From NCBI RefSeq assembly GCF_014205015.1, contig NZ_JACHMO010000001.1:9548001-9612000 (forward strand): 64,000 nucleotides of DNA. Reading direction: 5' to 3'. This DNA is from Saccharothrix ecbatanensis. Its GTDB lineage: Bacteria; Actinomycetota; Actinomycetes; Mycobacteriales; Pseudonocardiaceae. Below, one piece after another: positions 36,634 through 45,408 of this stretch. Below the pieces are notes generated by a model. That model worked only from the letters and a program-made list of their open reading frames with translations. It ran no database searches and was not told the origin of the DNA. Made by a program: the position numbers and the translations under genes. How positions within the stretch are numbered: position 1 is the first letter of the stretch; the number at the start of each line of letters is the position of its first letter.

Positions 36634-39288
36634 TCAGCCGTTGCGGCGAGGGTCGGCGCTACGTGGGCGCGCGACGGGCGCGATCCGCCCTGCGGGTCCA
36701 GACGGATCCGACGGACCACGAGAAGACCGGGTACGGCCGGGCTCGGGACTGTCACCGCCGGTAGCAGCGGGCTCGGTCGTGCGGGTCCGGGCCGTGCGGC
36801 GCGCTACGGCGCGGATCTCCCGGGCGCGGCCGGGCACGGCGGGTGGGAGTGGCTGGGTGAGCATGGTGAACGGCTGGGCTTCCTCACCGTTGAGGACCAG
36901 GCGGACTGCGGCGTGGTAGGCGCCGAGGTGGGCGAGGTCGTGGTCGGACAGCCGTGGTGCGGTGTGGCGGGACAGTTCGCGGGAGTCCTCGGGCGAGGCG
37001 TTGAAGAAGATCTTGCTGCGGGCGTTGGTGGACATACCTTCCCGTAGTTCGCGTGGGAGTTGGCCGAGGTGTTGGTGGGCCAGCGTCATCGCGACCCGGA
37101 AGCCGCGGGCCTCGGCGAGCATGTCCTCGATGGGGTAGGGCAGGTTGAGGAAGTTGTGGCACTCGTCGATGACCAGGCTCGCGTCCCGGCGTTGCCGTTG
37201 CGGGGTGCGAGCCCGGCCGGTGGTGGCCTGCCAGGTGCGGGCGACCACCAGCGACCCGACCAGCCGCGTGGTCTCCTCGCCCAGCGAGCCCTTCGGGATG
37301 CGCACCAGACAGATGCCGCCGTCGAGAACCTCGGCCATGTCGACGGTGGAGTGGCGGCCCGCGATGGCGTCGCGGACGAAGGGGCGCAGCAGAAAGGCGC
37401 GGAGCTTGTTCATCAGCGGGCTGATGACCTGGGAGCGTGACGAGTCGGTGAGCTCCTCGTACCAGGACCAGAAGCCGCGCAGGACCGGGTCGGTGATGCC
37501 GGCGGTGAGCCGGCTGCGGAACGCTTCGTCCGCCAGCAGCTTGGGCAGGTCGGCCAGCGTGGCGACGCCTTCCTGGGTGCGCAGGGTCAGGCAGGCGGCA
37601 CGCATGACGTCGTCGGTGCGCGGACCCCAGAACGCCGAGTACACCCGCCGAAACACCGACACGAGGTTGTCCACGGTCAGGTCGGTCTCCCCACCGTCGA
37701 GCGGATTCAGGCACGGTGGCCGCGACCTGCTGTCGGCGTCGAAGATCACGATTCGATCGGCAGCCGAGCGCGGCAGGCGGGACAGGACGTCGGTGACGAG
37801 GTCGCCCTTGGGGTCGATGAGCACGATCCCGCGAGCTGCCTCGGCGTCGGCGAGGATCATGTTGCCGAGCAGGGTCGACTTGCCCGAGCCGGTCGCACCG
37901 ATGACATGCAGGTGATGGCGCGCATCCGGCACGCGCAACGCGACGGGACGTTGGTGGCCGGTGTCGGTGACACCGATCGGCTTGGCCTCCGGCCCCGGTG
38001 TGGCGATGCCCGGTGGGGGTGCGATGGCGCGGGCTCCGGCTCGTTGGATGCCGGGGATGGCCTCGTCGGTGGGCAGGTGCGCGATCGCCGCCAGTTCGGG
38101 CACCGACAGCAGGTCCCCGCGTCCGAGGCGGCGCGAGTCGATGACGCGACCGGGGTGGCGGACGCGGCGACGGGTGTAGTGGTTGTGCTCGGTGTAGGAG
38201 GCGAACGAGGCCGCCAAGGCGTGTGCACGGCCGCGGGCGACCTCCCGCGCCCGGCGGGCCTCGGCTTCGTCGGTGTCGGCCGGTAGCAGGGTGGCCACGG
38301 CGTAGCGGACGACCGTCTCGAACTGGCTGCCGCGTTGCTTGCCGACGATCGCGCGGTTTTGCGCCGCGTATTCCAGCGAGGTCTGCGGGTCGCTGTGCAA
38401 GGCTCCGGTCTTCGTCCTCGCCGTGGCAGAGCGTCGCGAACGGCTGCCCGTGCCTGGAGTGATCGTGTCGAGCAGGCGGCCGACCAGCCGGGTCGAACCG
38501 CCGGTGTGCACCTGTCGAGCCGCGCGGCGCGCGCGTTGGACCCGGCGGCCGGTGACCGGGCGGGCCAGCACCTGTACGCAGGCGTGCTCGGCACGTCCGA
38601 GCCCGACCGGCGCGCCGATCAGCGCGCGGATCGGGTCGGCGTCGAACGTGCTGCGGATGGGCAACGCCTCGGGGCGAGCCAGCCGCAGCTCGCCGCCGAC
38701 CACCAGGCGCCGTTGTTCCTCACCGGCCACGGGCAGGGGCGGCTCGGCCGGGCCGACGCGGGTGTGCGCGCCGGGCCAGGCCGCCTCCACGGCGCGTTCG
38801 ACCAGGCCGGGCGGGATGACGCCGGGCACCCACAGCCGGATCGCGACACCGGCCTCGGAGAACACGTACTCGCACGCCACGTGCGGCTGGCCGGTGAACG
38901 CCCGCCGCCACCCGGGGCGCAGCAGCCCGACGAGGTTGGACCACAACGCGGCCCCGCCCGCGGGGTCCACTGTGGGCGGGGCGAGCACGGTGACCTGACG
39001 GGCGTCGGCCAGCAGCTGCTCGTGGCAGCGTCGGGCCCACCACCGTCGGCCGAGCAGGATCCCGGTGATGAGCACCGCGAGGACGGGGGCGGCGATCGGG
39101 CCCCAGTCCAGGGCGAGGTCCCGGAGCCGGGCCAGCAGCGCGAGTAGCGCGCCGCCGGGGTCGCGTAGGTAGTCCTCCATCCACCCGGCGGCGGCATGGG
39201 CCGTCGAGTGCGTGGGCGCGGCGGTGAGAAGTGGTTCCGGTGGCTGGTCGAGGGTGGGCGGTACCCACGTCGATTTTCGGGGCAGCAT
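36634..39288 (-). CDS. VirD4/TraG-type conjugative coupling ATPase
   Basis: An 884-residue DNA-pumping ATPase that couples DNA to the secretion channel. GAGGAG lies upstream of ATG 39288. One N-terminal transmembrane helix (IAAPVLAVLITGILLGRRWW, about 65-85), a long pre-ATPase region, then Walker A VIGATGSGKSTLLG (about 463) with IVLIDPKGDLVTDVLSRLP, and Walker B LVIDECHNFLNLPYPIED (about 703) followed by AMTLAHQHLGQLP. This is the TraM/TraG recognition architecture. The terminal 60 residues are R/P-rich. It follows the VirB4 gene by 52 bp in one operon. Confidence 0.92.
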   Translation of the reverse strand: MLPRKSTWVPPTLDQPPEPLLTAAPTHSTAHAAAGWMEDYLRDPGGALLALLARLRDLALDWGPIAAPVLAVLITGILLGRRWWARRCHEQLLADARQVTVLAPPTVDPAGGAALWSNLVGLLRPGWRRAFTGQPHVACEYVFSEAGVAIRLWVPGVIPPGLVERAVEAAWPGAHTRVGPAEPPLPVAGEEQRRLVVGGELRLARPEALPIRSTFDADPIRALIGAPVGLGRAEHACVQVLARPVTGRRVQRARRAARQVHTGGSTRLVGRLLDTITPGTGSRSRRSATARTKTGALHSDPQTSLEYAAQNRAIVGKQRGSQFETVVRYAVATLLPADTDEAEARRAREVARGRAHALAASFASYTEHNHYTRRRVRHPGRVIDSRRLGRGDLLSVPELAAIAHLPTDEAIPGIQRAGARAIAPPPGIATPGPEAKPIGVTDTGHQRPVALRVPDARHHLHVIGATGSGKSTLLGNMILADAEAARGIVLIDPKGDLVTDVLSRLPRSAADRIVIFDADSRSRPPCLNPLDGGETDLTVDNLVSVFRRVYSAFWGPRTDDVMRAACLTLRTQEGVATLADLPKLLADEAFRSRLTAGITDPVLRGFWSWYEELTDSSRSQVISPLMNKLRAFLLRPFVRDAIAGRHSTVDMAEVLDGGICLVRIPKGSLGEETTRLVGSLVVARTWQATTGRARTPQRQRRDASLVIDECHNFLNLPYPIEDMLAEARGFRVAMTLAHQHLGQLPRELREGMSTNARSKIFFNASPEDSRELSRHTAPRLSDHDLAHLGAYHAAVRLVLNGEEAQPFTMLTQPLPPAVPGRAREIRAVARRTARTRTTEPAATGGDSPEPGRTRSSRGPSDPSGPAGRIAPVARPRSADPRRNG

Positions 39289-39340
39289 GAACGAGTCTCC
39301 TCACGGGAGATGTGCGTACGAGGTGTTGGTGCGCGCGTGG

Positions 39341-41269
39341 TCAGGCGGCGTCGAGGTGGACCTGGTCGTCGTCGGAGTCGGAGCCGAACTCGTCTCCGTC
39401 GAAGCCCAGGTCGACGAACGCGGCCTCGGCCTCGTCGACCGGTTCGGCAGTGTCGGCGTAAGCGGCGAGTTCGGCCGGGTTGCTGGTCACCAGGTAGTGC
39501 TCGGTGGGCGAGGCGATGCTCTGGAACGCCACCCTCTGAGTGCCTGCTGACAGCAGACCCTGGCCGCGGTCGGCGGACAGCAGGAACGCCCGTTCTCCGG
39601 CGGAGAGGTCGAAGGTCCGGGTGATCTCGTCGATTGCCTGCGACGCCTGCCGCAGCAGGATCTGGGTCGCTGCGTTCGCCACGACGGCCTTGCCCAGGTC
39701 GCTGCCGAGCACGTCGGCGGTGTCCTGGGTCGCGACGGTCAACCCGGCCCAGTGCTTGCGGGACGCCTTGGCCATGCGGAACAAGAACTCGGCACCGGAC
39801 TTGTCCTTCATCAGCAGCCATGCCTCGTCCACCACGACCAGGCGCGGGCGGCGGATGGCCGGGTTGGACACCCGCCGCCACACCGCGTCCAATGTGAGCA
39901 GGGTGCCGATGCCCTTCAGCTCGTCGGGCAGGTCGCGCAGGCTGAACACCACCAGGTGCCCTTCGGGGTTGACGCTGCTTTGTCCGTCGAACAGCTGCTT
40001 GAACGCGCCCTCGACGAACGGGTGCAACCGAGCGGCGAGCTCACCCGCGGCCCGATCGCCGGCCTGCCCGGCGCCCGCGAGCTGGTCCCGCAAGACCCGC
40101 AGCGTCGGGGACGGCCGGGTCCAGGTTCGCGCATCGGCGGTGATCCCCACGCTCTGGTAAGTCACGGCGATCGCCCGGTCCAACGCCGCCCGCTCCGCCG
40201 CCTCCAGCTCACCACCGATCAAAACGGCGATGACGGTGTGCAGGAACAGCGACCGACGCACGAGCGCGTCTTTCGGGGCGGTGCGGCGGCCGTCGGCGCG
40301 GGTGTGGATGGGCAGGTCGAAGGGGTTGAGGCGGACACCTCGCGCGCCGAGGTGGACGTAGGCGCCGCCGACCGCGGCGGCCAGCCGGGCGTACTCGTCC
40401 TCGGGATCGACAACGACGATTTCGATGCCCCGGTACAACGACCGCAGCAGCTCCAGCTTCACCAGGTACGACTTGCCCGCGCCGGAGCGGCCGAGGATCA
40501 CCGAGTTGTGGTTGTGCATCCCGTCGCCGAACCGGTCCCAGTGCACCAGCCCTTGGGAGCCGACGTTGTAGCCGTAGAGCACCCCGGACGGTGCCGCGAC
40601 CGAGGTGGGGTCGGGGGCGGGCAGGTCGGGGCTGGTGAACGGGAACGCCGCCGCCAACGCCGAGGTATCGAACGTCCTGCGCATCCCGATGAGGTCCAGG
40701 CCCATCGGCAGCGTCGAAACCCAGCCCTGAAGCGACCGATAGGTGGTGTGCTTGGCATCCAGCAGCAGGCTCGCGCACAGCGACCGCAGCGCGGCCACCT
40801 CGTCCGTGAGGGCTTTCTCGGTGGCGGCGTGGATCGTCAGGTACAGGCCGACCCGGAACAGCTTCCCCTCACCGCGGGCCACCCTTGAGCTGAGGTCGTA
40901 GGCGTCTTCGGTGGCGGCTTCGACCTGGGGGTCGAACAGGCGGCCGTGCTCGGCGGTGTGCCGCCGCCCGGCCTCCAACTTGGCGAGCTGTTTCTTGAGC
41001 CGGGAGGCGGCGGTGGCGGGGTCGATCGGCTCGATGTGCACCGAGACGTCCAGGCGACCGGGGTAGGTCAACAGCGGTGAAAGCCAGCCAGGGTGCACCT
41101 CACGCGGGAATCCGACCACGGCGAAGCTGGAGACCCACTCGCCGCCGACCTCCAGGTGCCGGGCCGCCACCGACAGGGCGTCGGGTGTGAACGCGGCGGC
41201 TGCCGACGAGGCTGTCGCCGGAGCGGCCGGGCTGTGGTTGCCACGGTTCTTGCGTGTGCGGGCACCCAT
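39341..41269 (-). CDS. virB4: VirB4-type conjugation ATPase
   Basis: A 642-residue ATPase that energises the conjugative type IV secretion channel. ATG 41269 overlaps the previous stop (TGATG). The N-terminal domain contains SFAVVGFPREVHPGWLSPLL and the VirB4 helical region (LKKQLAKLEAGRRHTAEHGR). The motor has Walker A LGRSGAGKSYLV (about 262) with IVVVDPEDEYARL, and Walker B RLVVVDEAWLLMKD (about 480) plus TVATQDTADVL and the arginine-finger region. The D/E-rich tail (GDEFGSDSDDDQ) is unusual. The frame remains open far upstream (to 43351) but that is a shadow of the neighbouring genes. Confidence 0.93.
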   Translation of the reverse strand: MGARTRKNRGNHSPAAPATASSAAAAFTPDALSVAARHLEVGGEWVSSFAVVGFPREVHPGWLSPLLTYPGRLDVSVHIEPIDPATAASRLKKQLAKLEAGRRHTAEHGRLFDPQVEAATEDAYDLSSRVARGEGKLFRVGLYLTIHAATEKALTDEVAALRSLCASLLLDAKHTTYRSLQGWVSTLPMGLDLIGMRRTFDTSALAAAFPFTSPDLPAPDPTSVAAPSGVLYGYNVGSQGLVHWDRFGDGMHNHNSVILGRSGAGKSYLVKLELLRSLYRGIEIVVVDPEDEYARLAAAVGGAYVHLGARGVRLNPFDLPIHTRADGRRTAPKDALVRRSLFLHTVIAVLIGGELEAAERAALDRAIAVTYQSVGITADARTWTRPSPTLRVLRDQLAGAGQAGDRAAGELAARLHPFVEGAFKQLFDGQSSVNPEGHLVVFSLRDLPDELKGIGTLLTLDAVWRRVSNPAIRRPRLVVVDEAWLLMKDKSGAEFLFRMAKASRKHWAGLTVATQDTADVLGSDLGKAVVANAATQILLRQASQAIDEITRTFDLSAGERAFLLSADRGQGLLSAGTQRVAFQSIASPTEHYLVTSNPAELAAYADTAEPVDEAEAAFVDLGFDGDEFGSDSDDDQVHLDAA

Positions 41270-42510
41270 CAGGACCGCCCCCTCTCGTCCTCGTAGTCGT
41301 CCGGGTAATCGTCCTCGTAGTCCCAGTCGTCCCCGTACTCGTCGCTGTCCTCCGACCGGCTGGGTGCCGCGGCGAGGTGCGCAGAGAAGCGGCCGTCGTC
41401 GAGGGCGTCCTCTGCGAGGTTCGCGCCGGAGGTGGTGATGACCTCGTCCGCTCCGGCCAGCCCCGCCGAGGGCGGCAGCAGGCTGTCGGGGTTGCACGCC
41501 GCAACCAGCACCGCCGTCGTCTGTCCGGCGTCGAGCGGGGTGACCACGATCCCGGCCGGGGACAGCAGCTCGATCACCTCGCCGAGACGGCGCACCAGCC
41601 GGGACTCCGCCGCCCGGCGGGTACCGGCGTCGATCTGTCCGCCCGCGTGCTTGCGGCGCTTGCCCGCCATCGACCCGAGCACCGCCAGCGGGCCGGGCCC
41701 GCCCAAGCCGTCGGTCGGAGCGGCGACGCCGAGCGGCTCGCGCAGCACGAGCAGCACCTGGCGGCGCAGCAGGTCGGACTGCCGGCCGAGCTGGACCAGG
41801 TAGTCGGCGTGCTCGACCGCTGCGGCCTCCAGCGCCGGGTGCGGCAGCCCACCCGAGCGCTCGCACAGCTCGGCGATCTGGGCGGAGAGGTCGAGTCGTT
41901 CGGTGCGCACGAGCACCTGCACCGGTGCGGTCAGGGAGTGCAGGTATCGGCCGAACGAGGTGACCAGCGCTTCCTGCTCGTGCGGGGTCCGCAGCGCAAA
42001 GTTCACCGTCAAGGCGACCGCGACCACCGCCAACCCGTCGCCACCGAGGTCGACCACCCCGGTCTCGGTGACGGCCTCCGCCGGCAGCCGCAACGCCGAG
42101 GGCGACACCTGCTCGGGCCGCCCGGTCCGGCCCTTGCCGCCCTTGCGGCGGCCCGCGGTCTGGCCCGTGCTCAGGTCGGTGTCCGGGGTAAGCCAGGCAG
42201 GTGCCGGGCGTACACCCTCCGGGGCGGCGACCCGGTGCCGGGGTGCGACCCGTTGCCGGATCGCGGCGACGAGCAGCTTGTCCATCGGCACCCCGTCGCG
42301 CTTGCCCAGGGCGAGCATCGCCGACGCCGCGCCGACCGGGACGGCGAACGCCAAGAACACCGGGATCGGGACGACGGCACGGGTGGCCGCCCAGATCAGG
42401 TAGAGCACCGCCCCGGCGGCGGCGAGGATGGCCAGTTGGCGTGCGGTCAGCGGCCCGAGGACGCGGTCGTGCATGTCGACATCGGCCGGGATGCGAACGG
42501 GAGCGGTCAT
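41269..42510 (-). CDS. PrgI/VirB3-like membrane protein, SCO6880-type
   Basis: A 413-residue protein with the PrgI-family N-terminus (residues 1-70): IPADVDMHDRVLGPLTARQL followed by two membrane helices (LAILAAAGAVLYLIWAA; PIPVFLAFAVPVGAASAMLA). A long cytoplasmic part resembles the N-terminal domain of VirB4 proteins (NFALRTPHEQEALVTSFGRY, LVLREPLGV, LSPAGIVVTPLDAGQTTAVL) and ends in an acidic tail (SDEYGDDWDYEDDYPDDYED). It is translated immediately ahead of VirB4 and together they probably form the inner-membrane motor unit. Confidence 0.85.
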   Translation of the reverse strand: MTAPVRIPADVDMHDRVLGPLTARQLAILAAAGAVLYLIWAATRAVVPIPVFLAFAVPVGAASAMLALGKRDGVPMDKLLVAAIRQRVAPRHRVAAPEGVRPAPAWLTPDTDLSTGQTAGRRKGGKGRTGRPEQVSPSALRLPAEAVTETGVVDLGGDGLAVVAVALTVNFALRTPHEQEALVTSFGRYLHSLTAPVQVLVRTERLDLSAQIAELCERSGGLPHPALEAAAVEHADYLVQLGRQSDLLRRQVLLVLREPLGVAAPTDGLGGPGPLAVLGSMAGKRRKHAGGQIDAGTRRAAESRLVRRLGEVIELLSPAGIVVTPLDAGQTTAVLVAACNPDSLLPPSAGLAGADEVITTSGANLAEDALDDGRFSAHLAAAPSRSEDSDEYGDDWDYEDDYPDDYEDERGRS

Positions 42511-44876
42511 GGAGTCTTACCTCCTGGTTTGGTGCTCGGCCGCGCCGGCGGCGGCGGTGGCGGTGGTGAGCTGCAGACCGGCGTCGTTGGTGGCTTGGCG
42601 GACTTGGGCAGGTCCAGCGGCAACCGCAACTGCTGTCCCGCGCGCGGCGCGCGCCGAGGCGGTATCTCTGGTGCCGCCGGTGGCGGAGCGGCTGCGGGCT
42701 TGGTGACGGGAGCCCGGCGCAGGCCGTCCAGCGGCAGCGGGTACTGGCCGCTGCGGGTCGCCCGGTTGCCCTTGTATGGGTCGAAGGGCAGCTCCGGCTG
42801 GACCACCCGACGTCCGCTCGGTCGTGGGCTTGGTGGAGTCGGCGGACTCGCCGGGCGCGGCACTCGACGTACTCCGTCCAGGGGCAGCGGGTACTGACCG
42901 GACCGGTTCGGGCTGTTGCCCCGGTACGGGTCCAACGGCAACTCGAGCTGCTTGCCCCCGGCCGTGCGGGTGCGACGACCGCCGGTGTCCGTCCCGGTGG
43001 GGGAGGCCGGTGGCGGCGTCGTGCGCTGGACGTCCAGGGGCAGTCGGTACTGCCCGTCGCGGCCGAGCACCGGCTTGTTCTCCGGCCAGTCGTCACCCAA
43101 CGGCAGCGCCAGCTGGCGGCCCCGCGGACCGGAGGACTTCGGACCGGACTTCGGCTTCGGCGCGGGCTTGCCCGTCGGGCGGGTGCGGCGCACGCCGGGC
43201 AGCGGCAGGACGTACTGCCCACCTCCGGTGGTGCGAGCGTTGGCGTACGGGTTCGACGAACCGCCGCCGCCGCTGGAACCTCCACCACCGTTGCCGCCCC
43301 GGCCTCCGCCCGAGGGGCGAGGCTTCGGGCTCTTGCCGCCGCCGTGACCACCGAGCAGACCGAAGGTCTTGTAGGCCAGGAAGCCCTTGACCAGCGACCC
43401 GATCAGACCGCGCCTGCCGCCCCCGCCGCGCACCGACGACAGCACCCAGAACGGGATCTTGAACAGGATGTACATCAGCGCGAGCGCGACCAGCAGGTTG
43501 ATCAGACCGGAGGTGGTCGGGCCGAAGAGCGTGAACCCGCCGGGGGCGAGGAACACCTTCATCGCGGTGATCAGCGTCAGGCTCTGGCCGAGTTGGATTG
43601 CGAGGCAGCCGCCGTAGGTTTTCCACCACAAGTAGGCGATGCCCTCGGTCTGCGGCAGGGCGTGGAACATCAACGCCATCGGCGCCCCGGCGATGAGGAT
43701 GATGGTCAGCGCGACCCGCACCACGTAGGTGATGAGCAGCGCGACGAGCATCCCGGCGAGGAAGATGCCGATGAAGATGATCCAGATGCCGCCGTTGAGG
43801 CTGCCGAGCACGAGGTTGCGCAGCGTCTCGCCCGCGGAGTTCGCGTCGACCCCGCCGCCCATGATCGCCGCGACGAGCGCGTTGGCGATCTGGATGCCCT
43901 TGGTCGCCACCCACAGCGACAGGGCGCCGGCCAGGAACCCGACCACCAGGCGCGGGGCGAGTTCCTTGATGGAGTGTCGGGTCTGGACGGTCTGGTACCC
44001 CATCGCGATGACCCCGGCGATGAGCACGAGCAGGCCGTAGGAGACCAGCAGAATCTGCCAGGAGTTGTCCCACAGCTCGCCCACCCGCGGCAGCGAGTCG
44101 GGCATCGGCGTGGTCAACAGCGTCTTGGACAGCAGGTCCAACAGCGGGTTGAGCGCCTCGGTGACGATGCCCCGGAAGAAGGCGTTGATGGCCTCGGTGA
44201 TGCAGGCACCGATGTCGGTGATCCCGCAGTCGTCCTCGGTCTGCTCGCCCTGTCCTGGCTGCCCGGCGCCGGGTGTGGTCGTCGGTGTCGGGGTGGCGCC
44301 GGGTTGCGGGATGCAGCCCTCGCCCGTGCACGGCGGCGACGGCGGGGTGCTCGGGCCGGGGCACCCGGGTTGCAGCGGTCCTGGGACGCAGCCGGCCGAG
44401 GTGGACGGCCTGCTGGGGTTGGACACGGGCAGCCCGGTCGTCGTGGCCGTCGTCGGGTGTGCGGGCGGGGTGCAGATCGGCCGGAGCGGCGAGCCCGGTC
44501 CACACGGGTCCGGGTCGACGGTCGGGCTCGGCAGCGGTTGTGCGGCGGCGACCCGCGTGACGAGGGAGCCCGACCCGGATGTGAGTGCCACTGCGGCGAG
44601 AGCGATGCTCAGCAGGACGACCAGGCTCGCCGCCAACGCCGCCAACGCCGCCAACGCCGCCAACGCCGGCAGCGCCCGGTCGCGCGTCGTGCGGGGCGGT
44701 CGCAGCACCCGGCGGGCCTGACGGGGGCTCGCGGCCGGAGGCGCGAGCATCTCCCGGCGGTTCGTCGACACCGATCCGCTTCGCGCGGTGGGCGTTGTGT
44801 CGTGCGGTGAGCCGACGGTGGGGCCGACCGGTGTGCGGCGTGGGGCAGGCCTGATCGGCCTGTTCGGCGGGCGCAT
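42507..44876 (-). CDS. VirB6/TrbL-type channel protein with repeated QxxLPLD tail
   Basis: A 789-residue polytopic protein. ATG 44876 (MRPPNRPIRP) lies four bases after the pilin-gene stop; its coding sequence overlaps the next gene by 4 bp. After a long N-terminal linker comes a signal-anchor helix encoded by 9-bp tandem repeats, a P/T/G-rich stretch with many cysteines, then about eight transmembrane helices (WQILLVSYGLLVLIAGVIAM, LVVGFLAGALSLWVATKGI, WIIFIGIFLAGMLVALLITY, VALTIILIAGAPMALMFHAL, LINLLVALALMYILFK). The last 260 residues are disordered and contain eight Q-x-x-L-P-[LF] repeats. VirB6-like proteins form the inner-membrane pore. Confidence 0.87.
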   Translation of the reverse strand: MRPPNRPIRPAPRRTPVGPTVGSPHDTTPTARSGSVSTNRREMLAPPAASPRQARRVLRPPRTTRDRALPALAALAALAALAASLVVLLSIALAAVALTSGSGSLVTRVAAAQPLPSPTVDPDPCGPGSPLRPICTPPAHPTTATTTGLPVSNPSRPSTSAGCVPGPLQPGCPGPSTPPSPPCTGEGCIPQPGATPTPTTTPGAGQPGQGEQTEDDCGITDIGACITEAINAFFRGIVTEALNPLLDLLSKTLLTTPMPDSLPRVGELWDNSWQILLVSYGLLVLIAGVIAMGYQTVQTRHSIKELAPRLVVGFLAGALSLWVATKGIQIANALVAAIMGGGVDANSAGETLRNLVLGSLNGGIWIIFIGIFLAGMLVALLITYVVRVALTIILIAGAPMALMFHALPQTEGIAYLWWKTYGGCLAIQLGQSLTLITAMKVFLAPGGFTLFGPTTSGLINLLVALALMYILFKIPFWVLSSVRGGGGRRGLIGSLVKGFLAYKTFGLLGGHGGGKSPKPRPSGGGRGGNGGGGSSGGGGSSNPYANARTTGGGQYVLPLPGVRRTRPTGKPAPKPKSGPKSSGPRGRQLALPLGDDWPENKPVLGRDGQYRLPLDVQRTTPPPASPTGTDTGGRRTRTAGGKQLELPLDPYRGNSPNRSGQYPLPLDGVRRVPRPASPPTPPSPRPSGRRVVQPELPFDPYKGNRATRSGQYPLPLDGLRRAPVTKPAAAPPPAAPEIPPRRAPRAGQQLRLPLDLPKSAKPPTTPVCSSPPPPPPPARPSTKPGGKTP
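44629..44664. repeat. 9-bp tandem repeat in the signal anchor
   Basis: Four exact tandem copies of GCCGCCAAC. On the minus strand they encode the alanine/leucine repeat LAALAALAALAA of the VirB6-like protein's first membrane helix. Copy number could vary by slippage and change helix length. Confidence 0.85.
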
Positions 44877-44880
44877 CGCC

Positions 44881-45408
44881 TCAGGCCCCCACGATGCCCT
44901 TGAGCACGGTGACGACCAGTGGTGCGAGCGCGGCCAGGGCGTAGCCGATCCCGGCGGCCTTGAACGCCTCCTTGGACTTCTCCTGCTCGCCGGGGTCACC
45001 GCCGCCGAACACGCGGCGGACGCCCCCGATGGTGAAGAACACCGTCGCCAGGCCGGCGAGGATGCCCATCAGCCAGTTGCGGATGTTGGTCAGGACCTCG
45101 TCGACGCTGCCCGCGATCGCGAGCACCACGGTGTCGGCGTGCGCCGTCGCGCCGGAGGCCGGCAGCGCCACCACGACCAGTTCGGCAACGAACAGCACGC
45201 GACGGCGGATGCTGCGGCGGCGGTCGCTACGCCCGTCAGAGGTCGGAGGTGTGTTGCCGTCGTTGGTCGGTCGCCGCAGGCCCGCGCACGTCGGTGTGTG
45301 GGCACGCGAGGTCACCTCGCGGCGGCTGAGGACGACCCCGCGGTGAGGCCGGTTGTCACCGGGCCGGCAGTGGTGGTGAGGGCGAACTGGGGTACGGGTC
45401 AGGCGCAT
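44881..45408 (-). CDS. VirB2/TrbC-like pilin candidate
   Basis: A 175-residue precursor. I choose ATG 45408 (MRLTRTPVRP), with GGGAG upstream and a 10-bp overlap with the preceding gene; the frame is open to 45522. After a basic leader of about 60 residues comes a hydrophobic signal (VLFVAELVVVALPASGATAH|AD) and a mature part with two helices (WLMGILAGLATVFFTIGGVR; AGIGYALAALAPLVVTVLKG) around a short GGGDPGEQEKSKEA loop. This two-helix layout is that of conjugative pilins. The role is inferred from layout and location before VirB6 and VirB4. Confidence 0.75.
   Translation of the reverse strand: MRLTRTPVRPHHHCRPGDNRPHRGVVLSRREVTSRAHTPTCAGLRRPTNDGNTPPTSDGRSDRRRSIRRRVLFVAELVVVALPASGATAHADTVVLAIAGSVDEVLTNIRNWLMGILAGLATVFFTIGGVRRVFGGGDPGEQEKSKEAFKAAGIGYALAALAPLVVTVLKGIVGA

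Noticed and set aside
41270..43351. Upstream extension of the VirB4 frame to a 1336-residue protein
   Set aside because: The extension is an R/P/A-rich shadow of the PrgI- and VirB6-like genes; motifs and coupling put the VirB4 start at 41269.
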